Origin: Gossypium raimondii
Lineage: Eukaryota > Streptophyta > Magnoliopsida > Malvales > Malvaceae
NCBI RefSeq assembly: GCF_025698545.1
Contig: NC_068572.1
Span: 4,526,001 to 4,590,000, forward strand
Direction: 5' to 3'
DNA: 64,000 nt
Positions 1 through 14,963 of this stretch are shown piece after piece. Under the pieces are notes generated by a model that was not told the DNA's origin, ran no database searches, and saw nothing but the letters and a program-made list of their open reading frames with translations. The translations under genes and the position numbers were made by a program. Numbering within the stretch: the stretch's first letter is position 1; each line of letters starts with the position of its first letter.

Positions 1-937
1 CTTTGACAAAGGAAAGGTTTTGGTTTTGCATTGTTGCTTCCTTATTTAAGCATAAGCGATGTTTTCAAAAGGCAAAAACTTTTAGCGACGCTTGCAATCG
101 TCGGGAAAAAATGCTTGTTGGTTCTTCCTATCGACGCTCTTTAACGCGGAATTCTGACTAAAATCTCTTGATTTGCTTTGTTATTGTAATCTATTGGGAT
201 TTATTGGTCAGATTAGGCATCCATTCCACACATAATTTCAAACTCTAGTTAAGTTTTTATATGATTCATCTATGAAGAACTAACTCGAAAAAACTATCTT
301 ATTAGTGTCGTATGGATATTCAACACTCAACACATCGGAACTTGCGAAAAACAAAAAGGAGAAATCAAACAATGGACTAGCATGACCAAGACACTAGTGT
401 CCCAAAGTGAACCCTAGGTTTAATCCTTTAAAAAAATTTTAAAAAGTTATAAGTTTATAATTTAATTTTGACTCTCAAAGAAGAATGGTGGGCAACTATG
501 GTTAATTCATTTAGGCTAATTAATGAAGAAGAAATAGAAAAAGACAAAAATGAAGAGTCGGATGCAAGTTCTAGTAAAGCAAAAGATTGGCAAATGAATA
601 AAAAGAAGCTAAGGATAAAGGAGGAGGAGGAGGAAATGAAGAAAAGAGATGGAGGTCGTAGAAGACATGAAAAGAAACCCATTCACGTATCATGTGAGGG
701 AATTAGTATAATGAATCAATTAATTGTTAAAGATAACTTAGAAGAAGTTTTATATAAGGTTAGAGATGACAGTTCGAATCTGTATGGAATGTATAATAGA
801 AGAACTTAACTATAGCTACATAAATTATCACCAGTTAGCCAATAAAATTAAATTATAGTAATTATTAAATAAAAGATTCTATTATAGTGATGTGATGGCA
901 TCAAAGAAATGACGGTGAGTTTTGGTTTCAAGACGAA
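1..937. other. Gene-free stretch, no recognised content
   Basis: I recognise no gene here. A 113-codon frame at 468-809 is very rich in Lys and Glu, has no recognisable domain, and lies on purine-rich sequence that produces such frames by chance. The first 170 bases contain GACG/GTCG-rich pieces that look like an eroded end of a DNA transposon, but I could not pair them with a partner end. Confidence 0.4.
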
Positions 938-1080
938 GGGTGGGTTTGGATGGGCGGTGCGTTTACCTGCGGTTAGTGTAAAAACTGCGGTGGCGGTGAG
1001 ATTAGATACTGTAGCGACACTGTAGCGTGAGACAAAAAGTAAACTAAACGCACCGCACCGCACCCAACCGCCCACCCGAA
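938..1080. mobile_element. Small GC-rich MITE with imperfect terminal inverted repeats
   Basis: A GC-rich island of about 145 bp in an AT-rich background. It opens with GGTGGGTTTGGATGGGCGGT and closes with the inverted counterpart CCGCACCCAACCGCCCACCC, so the ends can pair as an imperfect terminal inverted repeat. GAAG lies next to both ends and could be a short target duplication, but it is too short to fix the superfamily. No coding capacity. The layout is typical of short non-autonomous MITEs; the family assignment is open. Confidence 0.6.
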
Positions 1081-1564
1081 GGCTCATTTGAAACATTTAC
1101 AACCTAATGTGATGGACGAAATGAAAATGAATAAAACGAAGTGATTGAAGAAAATAATAAAAAGACCAAAGCGTAAATTGCACTATAGCATAGGGACCAA
1201 AACAATAATTAAGTTTTTTTTTATTCCTCTCTTTTTTATAAAGCCATGCGCTAGTTAGAATATAAGTATAGCACTTAAAAAGAAAGAAGACGGAAAGAAG
1301 CCTGATGAAGACTTTGTGTGCTATCATTAGGGATTTGAACTACTCCTTTATGCCTAAAGGACACTTGAAGCGCATAAATTCCATAACACTAGTTGGTAGG
1401 TGATGGACTTTTTTGTCCTATATATGAAAAGCAATGCGTGTCACATAAAAAGAATCTATGAGACGTAATAAATCTAAAGAAATCCTCCAAAGGTATAATA
1501 TATATATTTGAATATTTTTATTTTTTATAATATCTGTTCTTTTTGACACAATGTTTAAAGTTAT

Positions 1565-1680
1565 TTATAATCCCCCAACCCATAAATAGGAGGATAATGC
1601 ACTTCAACGCACTCGAATCTACGTCCTCCTGCATGAGTATTGTCAAGCTAAGACTCAATCAACAATATTTTTAAATTAAA
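1565..1680 (+). repeat. Dispersed repeat, copy 1 of 3
   Basis: Carries the string ACCCATAAATAGGAGGATAA followed by TGCACTTCAACGCACTCGAA. Close relatives occur at about 50,840-50,950 on the same strand and 59,360-59,460 on the opposite strand. No coding potential. It is probably the recognisable portion of a larger dispersed element whose other end I could not delimit. Confidence 0.6.
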
Positions 1681-2051
1681 GGAGTTTTTACATGTATAAT
1701 TATAGGTATAATTCTAAATATAAGCATAGCACAATTATAAATGATTTATATTCAAATAATTATAACTAGAATGAAATTGGCATCTAGAAATCTAGCTCAT
1801 GCATGATGAATTTAGAATCAATTTTAAAAAATTCACGAGTTAATTTTTAGGGTAAACTACACCATTATCAATTTTAAAAATTATTTTATCATATGAAAGT
1901 AAAAATGAATATTTATTTTAAGTCAAATAATTTTATTCAACTACTCGATTTTTTATTTGAATCCATGTAATAAAATTTTAAATTAAAGACTAATTAATAT
2001 GATTAACTCAAAATTTCTTTATTCAATTTGATTGAATACTCAGCTGTCAAC

Positions 2052-2481
2052 TAGACCTGTCCATGGGCCGGGCTGGGTTCGAGCCGGGCCCAGAAAAAAT
2101 TTTTGGCCCGACTCTTTGGCCCGGCCTAGCCCGAAATATGGGCCTAAAATTTTGCCCAGGCCCGGCCTGGGAAAAAAATAATAAGCCCGAGCCCGGCCCC
2201 ATTTTTAATAAACACAAAAAAATATTTAAAAAATAAAAAAATAAAAAAATATTTTAAAAGTATTTTAAAATTAAAAAATAAAAATAAAAATATATATTTA
2301 TTATATTCGGGCTGGGCCGGGCCGGGCTCGGGCCAAAAAAGTTGAGCCCGACCCATTTTTTAAACGGGCCTCGTTTTTTTGCCCAAGCCCATATTTCGGG
2401 CCTATATTTTTACCCGAACCCTCCCATATTTCGGGCGGGCCATCGGGCCGGGCCGGGCCGCCCGGCCCATGGACAGGTCTA
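2052..2481. mobile_element. 430-bp hAT-type MITE with 8-bp target duplication
   Basis: Both ends carry the same inverted repeat, beginning TAGACCTGTCCATGGGCCGG, at least 22 bp long and perfect. The flanks are CTGTCAAC (2044-2051) and CTGTTAAC (2482-2489), an 8-bp target duplication with one mismatch, as expected for the hAT superfamily. GC-rich arms (repeated GGCCCGGCC-like strings) surround an A/T-rich core. The 70-codon frame on the minus strand is a by-product of this composition. Non-autonomous: no transposase. Confidence 0.85.
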
Positions 2482-2489
2482 CTGTTAAC

Positions 2490-3757
2490 TATGATAGCTA
2501 AGGATGAACTTTTTTCAAATTTTAGTCTTTTTCTGAATTTTTGAGATCTTAGTCCTCAAAGGAGGGGGTTAGGGTTACTTGATAGAGCTTCAATTTAGTG
2601 ATTGGGCTTCTTGTAAGAAAGGGTTTGGGCTTGGTAGAATAGCATAATTGGCTAAATAATGGTGAGCTTAAATTACATCAAGAGGGGTGAATTAAGGTCT
2701 AAAAAAATTAAGAAATAAAATCACAAAAATATGACATAAGAATTTTAGAGTAGTTTAGCCTTAATTGATTACTTTTATTATCTTAGCTTTCTTCAACTAA
2801 GAATTTTCTCCAATTCACTAATTGACACTTTTTTAGGACAAGATATAACCTTTTTATAATCTCTCTCTTTTAGCTTGGTAAGATAGTATCACTACCCTTA
2901 ACATTTTCTACCTAGAACCTTAAATAACCTCTCAAAACATTAAGCGACTATTTGATATGTTTAAAATATGTTTATTGAACATGTATATGTTTGCTATCTA
3001 TTGTTTGATTGCTAATTTGTTGGGAACATGTTCTATATAATTGATAATGGAAAATGCCCTATTAATGTTATCGAATAGAGTTACGAGTATAGTTGGTATG
3101 CCATAAGGTCTGTTATGTGGGTGGGAGATCTAGCATTGAATGTGTATCATTATGTGATAGTTCTTTAATACCTTGGGGTTGATAACATATCATCGGCTCC
3201 TACCCTGGGGTACGAGCATATTCTAGTGTGGTTAGTGGGGTCGGTGCATTTATGCCCAACTAGCATTTCAGTGTGTATATTGGTGTGTTGGTGGATTAAT
3301 TTGAATATCCATTTGCGAGTTTGATCATGTTAATAAGGAATTAAAATGTGAAACTATATGTTAAGTATATGTGTTACTGAAATGTGATTATAATGATAAT
3401 ATGATATATGACTTTGATATTATAAAACATATGCAAATACCTTAAAGTGCATCAAAACTTCAATATGTTTAAGCAAGCATTATATTGATGCAAATATGGT
3501 TACGTGATAAATAACTATGGAATACCTTGAGGGTTTAATGATTCATATAGATATATGTTTATATGAATATTGATGTTGAATTGGTTTTGTTTAATGTGTA
3601 TATTATTGTTACTTAACTTATTTTTTTGATTACTATTATGTTCATAATTGGATTTGAAGTATGTTAGCACCACTCAGTATACAACACTCAGTGTACGGAT
3701 TTGTTTGTTTTCATGCACAGGTCTTGATCAGGTTCTATAGTAGATCGGAGGTCCAGT
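2490..3757. repeat. Old repeat, left part, interrupted by the solo LTR nest
   Basis: No gene is visible. The segment before 3,757 (CACTCAGTGTACGG, GTTTTCATGCACAGGT, AGATCGGAGGTCCAG) reads on naturally into 10,875 onwards (CCAGCAAGCATCCAAGACTC) if the inserted LTR stack is skipped. 2,490-3,757 and about 10,875-11,820 are therefore probably two halves of one older element, most likely LTR-retrotransposon related. Neither outer end could be fixed. Confidence 0.5.
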
Positions 3758-4777
3758 TGTTGGAGTATGCCCAAAAACCAATCATGAGATGATGGTAATA
3801 ACATACTTGTTCATCTAGTTTATTAATAAAAGGCATTGTCATTATTATTTCAGTTTCTATTTTTATGTACTAAATAAATTGTTTAATAGTAAAGTCATAA
3901 GAATAATACGATTATTCTTAAATATCCTTAGTCAAGTATCATGATGGGCTTAGACAACATTAGTGCATTGAAACTAATGTGTAGTCGATTGATGACGAAG
4001 TGTTGTCATTGACATGGGGATGTCAAAGTCAACACATAAGTACATGTTAGGGAACAACATATCGGACTGACCCACCATGAGAATGTTTATTAGATTATTG
4101 CGTAATAGTCATAACATTTCTGTAACACCCCTAACCCATATCTATCGCCAGAATAGGATTTCGAAGCATTACCGAAGTTTATCGATCAAACAGGCAGAAT
4201 TCTCAAACATTTCATATCATCAAAACAAGTCATCAAAGCATCATTTTAATCCAAATTATAAACATACCAAATCCAAATCAATTTGCCTAGTTCATGAGCA
4301 CTTAAACATAAAATTAAATTCACATGCACATGCACATATCTAGATTTAGTTCAATTTACCATGCCATAATATGGCTTCAAAAGCAAACGCCATATTTATA
4401 TGTATAAAACCAACCAATATTAAACTTATAATCTCATTTACATTCAATCCACAAAATAACTATTATTTAGACACCCTAGGTACATGCCGACACAAAAGAT
4501 AGATATCATCACATTTGAGTTCGGGAGCGTTGTTGGATGTTGAATCGGCGATCAAAACTGAAGTACCTAATATGCGCACGGAAAATAAAACTGTACGCTG
4601 AGTAAAACTCAGTGGTATTTCTATAATTTGAATATTTAAAGACAAGATAATATAATATGCATATTTTAATTATAAGCACATTTGAATATTTAAGACCACA
4701 TTTATTCATACAATAGCATTAGCCATTCAATATTCAATTTATAAATACATCATTTCATACCATTCTCAAATCTCATC

Positions 4778-7740
4778 TGTAACACCCCTTACCCGAGACC
4801 GTTGCTGGAGTCGAGCACGAGGCATTACCTAACTTAACTTACAGTTCGGAGCATAAAAATTTGCTTTTTAAAAAAAATTTAATTCACTTACGTTCATTCA
4901 ATATGTCCTTAAAAAGGAATCTCGAGACCTTAAATCATGCAATAGAAACAGTTCGAGTCCAAACCGGGAACATTAATAATTTTTCAAATACTAAAACAAA
5001 TTAAAACAATTCATTTCATTATTCACAATAAAACTATCCACCTGCACAACAATCACTACTTTAATTATAACTCAAGTTACAAAACTCGAAATTTAAATCT
5101 GTAAATTTTTCCTGAAACTAAACTCATATATCTTCTTACCATAAAATTTTCAGACTTTTTGGATTAGCCAATTAGTACAGTTTATTCTCTAAATTCTCCC
5201 ATGTTTCACTATTCGATAGCTCTGACCCCTCTTCACTAAAAATTAATTATCTCATTGTAAAGAATTCGGATAATATTCTTGTTTTTTCTATTGAAAATAG
5301 ACTCACTAAGGAATCTATAAATATAAATTATAACTCCTAATTCTCTCTGTACAATTTTTAATTATTTTCTAAAGTCGAATAGGGATTTCAAAACTATTTT
5401 GACCTGTCTCACTAAAATTAAAATATCTAAAATATACAACTCTTTTCTTACTCTATTTCTTTCATGTGAAAATAGACTCATTCATATTTAATTTCACATC
5501 TCACTCAACTTCTAACTCAATTTCCACATTTTAGTGATTTTTTTCAAAATCACATCAATGATGCTGTCCAAAAACTGTTCCATTGCAAATTTTTACTCTT
5601 TTATAATTTCTTTGCATTAACTATCATTTAAGCATACACAATACCAAAACACATTCTTATATAGCCAATTCAATAATTAATCATTATCGAATATTTACTT
5701 GCTACTTCTTAGCCATTTCATAAGAATACACACAAACTGACCAACTCCCTATACATGCCATATAAATCAAAAAGTTGTTTAACAAAATCTACCGGAGTAA
5801 ATCTGGATAGTGTGATCGTTGATGTAGATTCGATCCTTTGAAAATATATATATACGTCAATCTATAAGAAACAATAAACACACACAAGTAAGCTTACAGA
5901 AAGCTTAGTAAGTTCATAAGCTCATAATAAAATCTTACCAAAATTTCACTAACAACATTAATAAACAAATAAAAATTCAACATTTCCTGCCAACCACAAT
6001 CTCAAACAATGAATCTATCCAACCGAGCTCAATATCAGATGTCAACTTCTATTCCGACATTTAGCTTCAATTGCACTTATAAATACCTGTCAAATTAAGG
6101 ATCGTCTTACGGAATTGAGTACATCGTTTGCCCGGCGCCACAATTTGCTTGAATATTTCACAAGGCTATAACTCAGTATGGTTTTCTTCACGGAAATACC
6201 ATATCTACTTTTCACAACTCAGTATGGTTTTTTTTACCGAAATACCATACCTATTTTTCACAACTCAGTATGGTTTTCTTCATTAAAATACCATACCTAC
6301 TTTTTACAACTCAGTATGGTTTTCTCAACTGGAATACCATACCTACGTTTCACACTTTGCCATGGATCCACCATGGACTTATTCGTCAATTCATCACTGG
6401 TTACTGAACGTATGTACTCAATCCTGCATATCCTTTAATTTGAACTAGCAATCTTATTTTATTCTCATTTTTACCATAATCATAATTCAACAACAATATA
6501 CAGATTGATGCATTATATCATTCTCACATTAACAATTAATCATAAAATTTCAGCCGTATGAACTTACCTGGGCCAATTCGTAGAAGTTGTAAAAGTTCAG
6601 AAACTAGTTCGATACTTTCTCTTTTCCGCGTTTATCTTCGGATTCTCGATCTATAATATATTTTTTTCCATTCATTAGCATATAATTCAATACTAATTTA
6701 CTTCGCAATTTATGCCTTTCAATTTTTGAAATTACACTTTTACCCTCAAATTTTACAATTTTACAATTTGGTCCCTACTCAATTAACCCTTCAATTGATC
6801 TAATTTTTCTCAATTAACATCTTATGAAACCATTTTAGACTACTATACAGCCTTTGATATTCATAATTTCAGTACAAACCCCAATTCCTAACTCTTTCAC
6901 AATTAGGTCCTAAAAATCATTTTATGCTAAAATCACTTAATAAAATCATAATATAATGAAATTAAAACTTAAAATATATATTAATTCATCATAAAATTCC
7001 AGAAATTATTCATAGTAACTTACAAAATCACCCATGGAATCAAAAACTGATGAATTCAATAGTTGGACCTAGTTGTAAAAGTCACAAAACATAAAAATTT
7101 CAAAGAAGAAGCAATAATTGAACTCACATGGTATAAAAATATGAGAAACCAACTTGTTTCAGACCTCCTATGGCGTTTTTGCTGATAAATTATGAAGAAA
7201 TCTCTAGATTTTTCACTTTTGTCTTTGTTTTATATATTTAATTTGTAAAATTTCCAATTTTGCCCTTGTTTCTCCTTACTTTCTTGCTGATTTTTCTTAC
7301 CCAACCGTCCAGCTCATATAATTTTGGCCTAATTTCCTTTTAAATTCCACCTTATTAGTCACTTAAGCTATTTAATCACAACTTAACAAATTTTGCATTA
7401 TTTTCAATTTAGTCCTTTTTAATTAATTGACTATCCAAAAGTTAAAATTTTCTAACGAAACTTTTATACAAACTCAATGACACTCCATAAATATTTATAA
7501 AAATATTTATGACTTGGTTTATGAACTCGAGGTCTCGATACCTCATTTTAGACCCAATTTACCTATTAAATTCTTTTTAAATCACAAAATTCAATAAATC
7601 ACAAAATTCACTAATTCAAATTTTTTTCTAAATTCACACTTGACCCATAATTATTAGTTTATTAAATTTTAAGACTCATTGGTCGGATTTAGTGATCTCG
7701 AATCACTGTTTCCGACACCACTGAAAATTAGGCTGTTATA
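4778..7740. mobile_element. Solo LTR (same gypsy-like family), innermost of the nest
   Basis: Begins TGTAACACCCCTTACCCGAG and ends GGCTGTTATA. Flanked by a perfect TCATC duplication (4,773-4,777 and 7,741-7,745). Length 2,963 bp. It shares its first bases and overall plan with the LTR it entered but is not a recent copy of it. Near 7,480-7,560 it has the stretch with ATATTTATAAAAATATTTAT and GGTCTCGATACCTC that is also recognisable near the ends of the other LTRs of this type in the window. No coding sequence; youngest layer here. Confidence 0.85.
6170..6354. repeat. Four tandem copies of a 46-bp unit inside the inner LTR
   Basis: The unit starts AACTCAGTATGGTTTTCTTC and ends in ATACCATA.CTA.TTTTCAC, repeated four times with about 10-15% divergence between copies. 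It belongs to the LTR body. The 86-codon frame across it (6,178-6,438) simply reads the repeat and is not a gene. Confidence 0.85.
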
Positions 7741-8463
7741 TCATCACTTGTTATATAATAGATTTTCACAATTTAATATATATATCATTTAAACAATAAT
7801 ATTATTCAATCCATATACAATTAATGAATACGTAATTCATGTGTCTCATTTTTATGTTTCAATTCACTATCCCATTTTCATTCACATACAATATCATCCA
7901 ATATCAATCATAGTATTATTTTATTTAATTACCCCTATTAACATGACTCAGACTCGGACGGATACACAGATCCAACCAACACACCAGTTTGGCACCAAGT
8001 GCCTCATCAGATAAATCTGAAGTAATAACTGTGTCCAGCGCTATATAAATTTGACACCCAGTGCTCATCATTTAAACCGAAGTAAATTGGTATCCAGTGC
8101 CTCATCATTTAAACCGAAGTAAATTGGCACCCAGTGCCTCATCGATTTGAAGTCGAAGAAATCTCTGAACTCTTCCAATCCTATGGCATGCCATCCATAT
8201 CCGACTCAGCCTGATACAGTTAATAGAGTTTAATTTCACTTTCCAAATACAACCAATATTCAATTACCATATTTGCACCTAGTGCCTCATTGACTCGAAG
8301 TCGAAGAAATCCCTGAACTCTTCCAATCTTATGACATGCCACCTATATCCGACTCAGCTCAATACAGTTAATAGGGTTTAATTTCACTTTCCAAATACAA
8401 CCAATATTCAATTATCATATTTGCACATATATATTCATTTCAATTCAAATAATCAATATATTC

Positions 8464-8466
<3 letters not shown>

Positions 8467-8512
<46 letters not shown>
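8467..8512. repeat. (TA)n microsatellite
   Basis: About 23 uninterrupted TA dinucleotides inside the middle LTR of the nest. Shorter TA tracts occur at about 20,512-20,536 and 47,680-47,705. Confidence 0.9.
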
Positions 8513-8514
<2 letters not shown>

Positions 8515-10874
8515 ATTCAATCCATTCAATCAACTTTTAATTCAATTCAATGTCAAAGTGTCAAATACTCACCTCAACACTTACCATATGCATTAAATAA
8601 AAAAATACAACAATTAATAACTAGTTTTGGATTATAGAAATACAAACTAAAAATTCCGAGCTATTCGATGTCGACTTTATCTTTCCCTTTTAGTCGAGGA
8701 TTCCATTATGTCTGTTAGCTACAGAATTAAAACAATTAAAATTCATCAATACAACACAATTCAATTTCATATTGAATATTTCAATTTTATTCAATATTTG
8801 TCTAAATTCCAATTTAGTCCCTAAATCGATACTAATTTTTATTCTTCACAATTAATTCTATATTTTCATACAATTTCCACTTTAAACTAAATTTAACTCC
8901 TATTTTTACTTAAATCCTTAAATTTTGAAATTTTCATAATTTAGTCCCTATTACTTAAAATTTACAATTCATCCTACAATTTAATCTTTTTCATTTATAA
9001 CTTAAAAATCTATCGATTTAATCCCTAATACTAAAATTATTCAACATTAACAACATTTAAAAACTTAATAATTGTTAAAATTTTGACATGGGCCGGGTAG
9101 TACTTAACACTGGGATTCCAAAAACATAAAAATTACAAGAAAAAGGACTAAACTGACTAACCAATTGAGCTTTGAACCCTAGAAGTCCCTAAGCCTTGCG
9201 TCTTTCTTTCTTTTTTTCTTTTTCTTTCTTTCTTTTCTGTTTTCGTTTGGCTTTGGCTTTCTATTCTTCTTCTTTTTTTTTAATTCATTTACTTATTTTA
9301 TTTTATTATACATTAGTTTTTTATTATAATATATATACTTAAATATTAAGTAAACTTATTTTATTATAATATATATTCGCCTCATTAAAGAACAATGACT
9401 TTATTGCTTCTTTAGTCCATTTAATTTTTCTTTAATTTATAATTCAACTTTCACCCTATATGTAATTTAGTCCTTATACCTAATTACTCTTAATTCATGC
9501 AATTTCACTTAACCAAAACCTAATCAACTACACAACTAGCTTCGTAAATATTTTTAATAAATATTTACGAGTCTGATTTACGGGAACGGAGTCTCGTGAA
9601 TGCACTTTCTGATACCCCTGACTATCAAGTCGTTGCAATTTCTCATAGTGATAATTATATGTACGATCCTTAGACTTGAGATCATCATTATTCCAACAAC
9701 TTGAGTCATACATTTTGACACAATCAAGTGTCCTTCATAAATGGTCGTACTATGAAGGTTGATGTCTGTGTGCCACAATCTTTGTAGTGGGATATAATTG
9801 ATCATGATAGGATTTGACCCTCCTACATAATTAAAGAAATATCTCAAGCCTCTTATTCGAGCGAGACTAGAAATGCATGGTCATGCTCAAATTAGTTGGT
9901 ACGAGATATCACACTTATTTCTTTATCTTAGTCTACTCAAGAATCAAAAAATAAGAGATTGGACTATACAAGTGAGATTATTCCATGACTTGTGTTTAAT
10001 CTAGATATAAAGGTCAAAAGGATGTACTACATAATAATGTTGTCACAGAAAATTATGTCGAACCATGACTTTTTGTGACTTGGATAGCAGTAATGCATTG
10101 CTAGATGTTACTCACTGTTTGTAACATTAGAATATTTTAATGTTACTGTCAATGTTACAGGTTCCTATAGGGTCACACCCTTTGGTTGGGATGATCAAAA
10201 TGTAATGAAAGTTGGGATTATGTTTAACATGTCACAAAATTTAAATTGATTATAGAATTATTTTAATAATTAATTTAATTTGACAATGATAAAATAAAAC
10301 ATTATATATGTCCATACTTGATGCACATGTATATAGAGGAATCAATTAAAATAATGATGAAAAATGTGTTTCACATATTTTAATTGTATAAGCCTACCTA
10401 ATTGAATTTATTAAATATTATATTTAATAAAAAATTTGATCGAGGGGTTAAATTAATTGATATCTACTTAAGCCAAGGCGATAGTCACGTTTAAAAGATA
10501 TCTCATGTTTTTCCTCTAAGAGTTTTAATGCAATTAAAACTTGTTTTTTAAAAGGCTTAATCTCAAATTTTGTTTTTAGCCGAAATACTATCTTTACTAG
10601 TAGAAAGAAAAATTTTAGTTTTCCTCTAACCTGTTCGGAGATCTTTCTGATCATCCTTTTCCTGGTGGATCGCGTAGAGGTCGGGACTTTACGTTGTGGT
10701 TGTGGTTTGCAACATAGGTAGAAGGATCCCCTTCATCCTATATTTGTTTCTAGATTATTTAAGGTACATTTTTTACCTTTCTCAAACTCAGGTTCGTTCC
10801 TCGTACATGGATCCTTAATTGTGATCATTGAAATAATTTTTCGTTATGCTAAGGGCCGTCCCGAAAATCAAACA

Positions 10875-11825
10875 CCAGCAAGCATCCAAGACTCAGTAGC
10901 TCATATTGAATCAAATTTTTGTCTCTTTTGTATGTATATATAAGTTAATGACAAGTACCTAAGTTTAGTCTTGTGGTTTAAGGTGATTATGGCATGTTTT
11001 GGGTATTATGAACCTACAAGGTCTTATTTGATAAATTTCAATACTTAAGTAGTGAATGAATATGCATGTTTATAGGTGTTAGATTACTTATTTAACATTA
11101 GTATGTTAAATTCATGCATGTGAGTTTGGTATGAGTTTGTGTAAATTAAGTATGATTTGGTTGGTGTTTGAATGTATTAAAATGTTCATTCTAAGTCATT
11201 CTACATTAGTTTCTCCAAACACCAAGAACAAGTCTTGAAGCTTTAAGAACAAACTTTATCGTTTGGATCATTTCATTGACTTAGGTCTCGAAACTGACCG
11301 AACAAGTCTCGAGACATCATGGGGTAAGTCTCGAGACATTGTAGACTGCGTCTCGAGATAAGGGCACATCAAAGTTAAAATAAATTTATCATATTCCAAG
11401 TCTAGACAAAAACCCTTTGTCTTAAGACATCTTAACATCGACACTAAATTAAGAAAACAAGGGAATTGCATCTCAAGACATATCCACATCGAACCTTAAT
11501 TTCTCGAGACATGAACCCTAATGTCCCGAGACATATCCATATCGAAATAAAAATAGTAAAATTAGGGGAGGCCTGTCTTGATACATGGTTTCATAATCTC
11601 AAGACTCACAGTTAGATTTTGGTACTTAGAATTCAAATTCAAATCTCAACTCCATATTTGACCTTGTACAACCCTCTACCTACTTTGAACATTTATTGAA
11701 CTTATTTATGTGATTAATTAAAATGATATATGAATTATTTGATTAAGTCCACGTCACTTAGTAAAATGATATTAACCTAGCTTGAGTTGCTTCGACAAGG
11801 TAATGTGACATCACATTCGGTTAGT
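10875..11825. repeat. Old repeat, right part, with recurrent TCTCGAGAC motifs
   Basis: Probable continuation of the element at 2,490-3,757 beyond the inserted LTRs. Between about 11,280 and 11,600 the motif TCTCGAGAC or a close variant recurs seven or eight times at irregular spacing, including perfect palindromes GTCTCGAGAC. Short frames here are not coding. Confidence 0.5.
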
Positions 11826-12490
11826 AATGAATATAAATATACTAATGTTTTCATCTTTTATTATTTTTATATGAAATACTTAAATAAAACAATTAAAAAT
11901 GAGATATCTAAAGATTTAACCCGAGCCTAAAGAAGACACTTGTGTTTTAATTGTCAAATAAATTTTGTATAAATATGATTTTAGTACTATTTTATAAATA
12001 TAACACGGATGTAATTTGATTTTTGTTTGATTTTTCATCTACGTGTATTGTAGAAAAGGATTGTATGGAATAATGATTTTATTCATTTCGATAGTTTAAT
12101 GCCACATCAACAATTTCATATTAAATTTTAGAATTTTTATTTGAATTTAATTTAATTTAGGATGAAAATCCTAAAATTCAATATAAAAATACTATCGTAA
12201 TATTAAAGTATTAAAAGAAAATACAGAAACACCGTTTCATACCATTCTTTACCATGTATTATATTAGTTGTAGAAGGGGCTATATTTGCATTTGTTCTAT
12301 TTGTGAAAAACAAAAATGCTATCCCCCTTTAGAAAACCGATCTCCATTTGCCAAACAAGCTGAGATGCATATCAAGCGTCGTCATAACGGCGTCATAATG
12401 GAACAAGCTAACCATCCGCCAAAATGGCAAAATTTCCCCAAAAATTAAAGAAAAAAACAAACGACGTTCCGTCAAGTGAAGATCCATGTT
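11826..12490. other. Upstream region of ARF1
   Basis: AT-rich sequence without a recognisable gene. The part after about 12,300 is less AT-rich and probably includes the promoter of the ARF1 gene. Confidence 0.5.
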
Positions 12491-12496
12491 TGGATC

Positions 12497-12504
12497 TATA
12501 AATA
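12497..12504 (+). promoter_or_regulatory. TATA box of ARF1
   Basis: TATAAATA, about 30 bp upstream of a plausible start of transcription near 12,530 and roughly 90 bp before the inferred end of a non-coding first exon at 12,594. Confidence 0.65.
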
Positions 12505-12594
12505 CCCCATCTCCAAACCTGCCCAACTCCTTTCATTTTGAGAGGGGTAGATCTTCGTTCAACCACGCCTAATAACCGCTCGGATTTTTCTCAG

Positions 12595-14376
<1,782 letters not shown>

Positions 14377-14963
14377 ATGGCGTAATTGACTTGTCTGTCT
14401 CAGAAAATGCCAGCCCCTTTCGGAATTATTGATGTTTCTACGTCCGTTAAAATGTTTTGGTTTTTCATGTTCTTTTGTTTCTTGCAAACTTTGTCATTTG
14501 TTGCTTCTTGTAGTTTAAGAATAATTGGTAAAATTTTCGGTTTCTATTGTTGGTCTTGGTAGTTGGAAAAAAAAAATGTATTGTTTTCCCCAATCTCGAG
14601 GTCATTCCTTTCTTGATGGAAATTAACAGGTTAAGTCGGTTTCTTTAATCTTTAAATATAAAGATACCAAATTTCTTTGGATTCTTTAATGCTGGTTTTA
14701 GCATGTGCAGTAACTGCAATCTTTTTTTCTTAACTATTAATGTCTACATTTGAAAATTTTGCATCAACAAAAAAAATGGAATGATGGATAAAAATATGGC
14801 GCAATTGGCTAGGTGAGCCTTTCTTGGCCAACAGCAAAGACAGTCTACCTGTAGATATCCCGCCAATTAGTTAGGACTAAAGAAGGGCATCAGATAAAAG
14901 AAAATTTCCAGATCTAATATAAACAGAATAAAATCCCCCATCAAGTTAAGGCCCGTATATGCG
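14377..14963. other. Short intergenic region between convergent ARF1 and GA2ox genes
   Basis: Contains the ARF1 3'-UTR (T-rich, up to roughly 14,560) and, at the right, the GA2ox 3'-UTR read from the other strand. No additional gene seen. Confidence 0.6.

Larger units (their letters stand above)
4121..9637. mobile_element. Solo LTR (Ty3/gypsy-like, TGTAACACCCC family), interrupted by another LTR
   Basis: Begins TGTAACACCCCTAACCC and ends GTCGTTGCA. It is flanked by a perfect 5-bp duplication, ATTTC at 4,116-4,120 and 9,638-9,642. Excluding the LTR nested at 4,778-7,740 its own length is about 2.55 kb. It contains degenerate tandem blocks built on CACCCAGTGCCTCAT near 7,990-8,290 and a long TA run at about 8,467-8,512. 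No gag or pol. Long LTRs with this terminus suggest a chromovirus-type gypsy element, but the lineage is inferred. Confidence 0.8.
3758..10874. mobile_element. Solo LTR (probably Ty1/copia type), split by a later insertion
   Basis: Opens TGTTGGAGTATGCCCAAAAA and closes with AAAATCAAACA. The flanks are CCAGT on the left and CCAGC on the right, i.e. a 5-bp duplication with one difference. Without the element at 4,121-9,637 it would be about 1.6 kb, a plausible LTR. No internal retroelement genes are present, so it looks like the product of LTR-LTR recombination. The copia assignment is by general appearance of the terminus only. It is the oldest of the three nested LTRs. Confidence 0.55.

Noticed and set aside
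468-809. 113-codon Lys/Glu-rich open frame on the plus strand
   Set aside because: Low complexity, purine-rich origin, no domain, no promoter and an equally open frame on the other strand.
6178-6438. 86-codon frame with repeated FFTEIPYL-like segments
   Set aside because: It simply reads the 46-bp tandem repeat inside an LTR.
7980-8290. Possible CRISPR-like regularly spaced repeats
   Set aside because: Plant nuclear LTR sequence; the repeats are degenerate tandem units without unique spacers.
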